From Nonomuraea guangzhouensis (lineage in GTDB: Bacteria > Actinomycetota > Actinomycetes > Streptosporangiales > Streptosporangiaceae): a stretch of 64,000 nt of DNA. A model generated the notes under the pieces. That model searched no databases and was not told the origin of the DNA. It worked only from the letters and a program-made list of their open reading frames with translations. The first letter of the stretch is position 1; each line of letters begins with the position of its first letter. Shown piece by piece: positions 63,401 through 64,000 of this stretch. The stretch spans positions 62,001-126,000 of the forward strand of contig NZ_JAHKRM010000033.1 in the NCBI RefSeq assembly GCF_019396345.1. The letters run 5' to 3'. The position numbers and the translations under genes were made by a program.

Positions 63401-64000
63401 GGCACGCCGCCCGCAGGCAGCCGGTGCACGCACGAGTCCATGGTGGTCTCCGTGGCGCCGTAAGCGTTGACCACGGTTGTCGCCGGACGCACCCGCGCCA
63501 GCAGCGCCCGGCAGTCCTCGGCCAGCCAGCCTTCCGAGCCGACCGAGAGCAGCTCCAGCCCGAGCAGCCCGCCCGGGCGGCTGCCGGCCTCGTGGGCCAG
63601 GAGGCCGGCGAGCGCGGGGATGGCTTCGAGAGCGGTGGCCCCGGTCCGCTCGATCAGGTCGAGCAGCAGAGCCGGGTCGGTGACGGCCGGGTCGGGCGCG
63701 ATGATGAGGGTGCCGCCGAAGAGGGTGGAGCGCATGAGGTCGGCGAGGAAGAGGTCGACGGACGACCCGCTCACGGTCACCCATCGCGGCCGCATGGCGG
63801 ACAGCCCGTACATCTCCTCCCACGCCGCGCAGACGTGCGCGAGGCTGCGGTGCTCGACCAGCACGCCCTTGGGGGTGCCGGTCGAGCCCGAGGTGTAGAT
63901 CAGGTAGGCGAGGTCGTCCGGCCGGATCCGTACCGGCGGTGGTGTGGCGAGCCCGTCGGCGAGGAGCTCGTCCGCCGAGAGCACCGGCCGGTCACCGCCG
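57415..64000 (-). CDS. NRPS, 5' end beyond right edge: A-T-C-(A remnant)-T-C-A-T
   Basis: About 2194 residues are visible; the true start lies past 64000. Counting from the edge: A (1-400, IYTSGSTGTPKG, GKIDRSAL), a carrier (DAGGDSILAM), C (545-970, HHIVTDDW), an A remnant (985-1075), a carrier (LGGDSITG, about 1105), C (1190-1620, HHLFVDGW), A (1640-2085) and a final carrier (CGGSSLTL). First A residues read D-L-A-E-S-G-A-M-D-K (possibly a basic amino acid). Last A residues read D-A-W-T-V-G-A-V-C-K, close to phenylalanine codes. The remnant keeps only VLARHPALAEARVV to LPTDFGELPQP, without core motifs A1-A7 or the catalytic Lys of NGK. The stop lies 13 bases before the start of the downstream KS-NRPS gene. 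There is no TE. Confidence 0.92.
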   Translation of the reverse strand, partial: GGDRPVLSADELLADGLATPPPVRIRPDDLAYLIYTSGSTGTPKGVLVEHRSLAHVCAAWEEMYGLSAMRPRWVTVSGSSVDLFLADLMRSTLFGGTLIIAPDPAVTDPALLLDLIERTGATALEAIPALAGLLAHEAGSRPGGLLGLELLSVGSEGWLAEDCRALLARVRPATTVVNAYGATETTMDSCVHRLPAGGVPDVGGFAVGGVPGAGAFAAIGRPVGATTAYVLDGHLRLVADGEVGELFIGGPGVARGYHGRSALTARRFLADPFRGDGARMYRTGDLGRRREDGELEYLGRLDDQIQVNGFRVEPGEIENALVRHPGITRAVVAAREPGRRLAAYVVPAADTPPPGRHELREFLAAWLPDRMIPAEFVVLDRLPLLPNGKIDRSALPAPTRPARTNRKGPPAAADRAGSPATADRAGPGGASVRTEIEAALLGIWAEVFGGDDLGTEERFFDAGGDSILAMRLLARVRADLGVALPYRAIFDHPSVAELAREISRAARGEDEMRLPEHEDSEDSEDSEDTAPVPLSPPQRRLWFLHRYRPDAGYTVGKVLRLSGPLDAAALAAAATALVARHEALRTTFDPADGEGAQVVHPPREVRPEVTDLTRLPAPEREHELDRLLRTDLGRVFDLTAGPPLRLRLIRLADDDNVLAITMHHIVTDDWSQEVLLDELGACYAAVLRGTPPRLSPLPARYADFARWSRRPRAVHDDQLAYWRQRLAGMTSTALPHDRPVPAEPSGAGDAVRITVPPAVVERLRRLGRSRRTTLSTTLFAACHALLARWSGTPDVVTGTVVSGRDRPEWEDVVGCFVNTVVLRCRVEETGSFADCLDDMRRTVLEAVANSGVPFERVVDDLRPRRVPGRTPLINALLVTQNAPARARHFPGLRVEDVEPAEVVSPFDLTIEFREIEAGMRVAVVYSKDLFERGTIEHLATGLSALLAAVACDPDRPLRAVLDDEAEMRGPRLGPGAVESVLARHPALAEARVVPSPASASDLVGYVVPKPGLDAPAPMVLSRFVGSVLPERLVPSAFVVLDALPTDFGELPQPKERPDVRYVAPRTPVERALAAVWAETLGLARVGVEDNFFELGGDSITGIQLVTSAGRAGLRFTARDLFEHQSIHRLAESAVTFTDPACDMPASVPPPPTGAGAGVGVGARTAVSLPAADVEDVFPLTPVQAGLLYHSLADRDFDVYARRLTVTIEADGGIDVRALGRAWQHVVDRHPALRSTAHWEGYDEPVQAVHRAFTLPIAYLNGAGAAIGGDLRASPRTRLAMERLSDRRVRVVWSTHHLFVDGWSLSQVLSEVLTAYGAISAGGQPDATPAPAFRAYADWLGGHDQSGAMEYWRAVMAGFDSPTPLPCDRPPVPGRTVRSVRDVTVRLGADRYEEARVFARRHRLTLNTIVRAAWALLLSRYGEGVDDVVFGATAAARPAELPGADAIVGLMINTLPVRVRVDGGAPVAVWLRSIQDRQTAAAAFGHLPPSWHQENSGLPPGVALFDTAVAFDNLPADPLALSGGGLRVVHADADNTTNYPLGLVCHTEGDLVMRLCYDPCLFDDGTARRLAAHLRALIGELIADPERPLSLVDLLNPGEHRTLTDTWTRPRATPEAPVCATELFARQVRNAPAAAAVLFEDQSLTYAELDRRSDKLAHHLARQGVGPEVTVGLALRRGVNLAVAVLGVLKAGGAYLPLDLAYPAERLRWMLRDSGAALLITDADCLDQVVPVVCLDRDGPLIEQAPAHPPRTPVRPGGAAYVIYTSGSTGRPKGVVVTHAGMAGLLETYQALGAGPGSRVLQFASPSFDAAFWELSMALLTGATLVMAPPERLLPGARLSELVADAGVTHLTVPPALLALLRPGCLPQDVRVVVAGEACPPELAGEWATRHRMVNAYGPTETTVCATMSEPLSGRGPVPIGRAIAGRQVYVLDRELRPAPVGVPGELFVSGPGLARGYHGRSALTAERFVACPFGEPGARMYRTGDLVRWSSDGELHFVGRADDQVKVRGFRVEPGEVEGALSRHAAVAQAVVAAYGDGAARRLIAYLVPGRSPAPDDGELRDHLRAGLPGQLVPSQFVWLDRLPLTRNGKIDRRALPEPGLGPAEPRALPRTDAEHVVAGLWTEILGGDGRPDVRRKFFECGGSSLTLVRLSGRLSEVAGTEVPVSDLLEHSTIEAMARLIGGRRADPAGDHEL
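60820..61110 (-). pseudogene. Remnant of an adenylation domain inside the NRPS
   Basis: Between a C domain and a carrier domain only about 95 residues of A-domain C-terminal subdomain remain, in frame: GAVESVLARHPALAEARVV, LVGYVVPKPG and LPERLVPSAFVVLDALP. The expected NGKVDR at the end reads FGELPQ. About 400 residues are missing. The reading frame is kept, so this is a domain-level loss within a functional gene rather than a broken gene. Confidence 0.8.
62415..62448 (-). repeat. In-frame 9-bp microsatellite in an NRPS linker
   Basis: Three full TGTCCTCGC units plus a partial unit encode an acidic Glu-Asp-Ser repeat between a carrier domain and the following C domain. Confidence 0.8.

Overview
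The window is a high-GC actinobacterial chromosome segment. GTG and TTG starts are frequent, codon third positions are strongly G/C, and it carries an F420-type luciferase-like oxidoreductase, FxsB-type cyclophane RiPP genes and large modular synthetases. The mix resembles Streptosporangiales (for example Nonomuraea), but that placement is an inference. I saw no RNA genes, insertion sequences, CRISPR arrays or gene-free stretches longer than 300 bases.

Layout. 1-2.0 kb: part of a cyclophane RiPP locus (peptide beta-hydroxylase running off the left edge, FxsB-type radical SAM enzyme, and a candidate 25-residue precursor). 2.1-2.9 kb: a secreted PL3 pectate lyase. 2.9-9.8 kb: an aromatic-acid catabolic island with an AAHS-type transporter, a divergent GntR regulator, GalB, GalC and GalD homologues, a vicinal-oxygen-chelate ring-cleavage dioxygenase and a luciferase-like oxidoreductase. 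A 20-unit heptamer repeat separates the regulator from galB. 9.8-11.5 kb: two overlapping STAS-domain proteins of a partner-switching system. 11.8-13.4 kb: a TetR regulator, a palindromic operator and a hydrolase. 13.5-15.7 kb: a PLP-dependent Arg/Lys/Orn decarboxylase.

15.7-30.2 kb is assembly line 1, two genes on the minus strand: A-T-C-A-T, then C-T-KS-AT-T-C-A-T-TE-MFS. Its last protein is unusual: a thioesterase with Cys in place of the nucleophilic Ser is followed in the same chain by a complete MFS exporter. An unreduced malonyl extension followed by a glycine-like module and a Cys release enzyme suggests a tetramic acid product (inference).

30.3-40.1 kb is a carbohydrate island: two GH95-like enzymes, a GH97 enzyme and a three-gene ABC sugar importer. 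Its two divergent intergenic regions share a LacI-type operator motif. 40.3-46.3 kb holds a DEAD-box RNA helicase, a BRCT plus beta-propeller protein and a metallo-beta-lactamase-fold hydrolase.

46.3-64 kb is assembly line 2, again on the minus strand. A four-gene cassette like fkbJ/I/H/K makes an ACP-bound extender (hydroxymalonyl-ACP predicted, because no O-methyltransferase is present). It is followed by a KASIII-like enzyme, a KS-AT(dead)-T-C-A-T-E-like protein, and an NRPS that runs off the right edge with order A-T-C-(A remnant)-T-C-A-T. Line 2 shows signs of remodelling: an AT lacking its Ser/His, an A domain reduced to its last ~100 residues, and an E-like domain lacking its catalytic Glu. 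It is not decided from this sequence whether lines 1 and 2 form one pathway or two.
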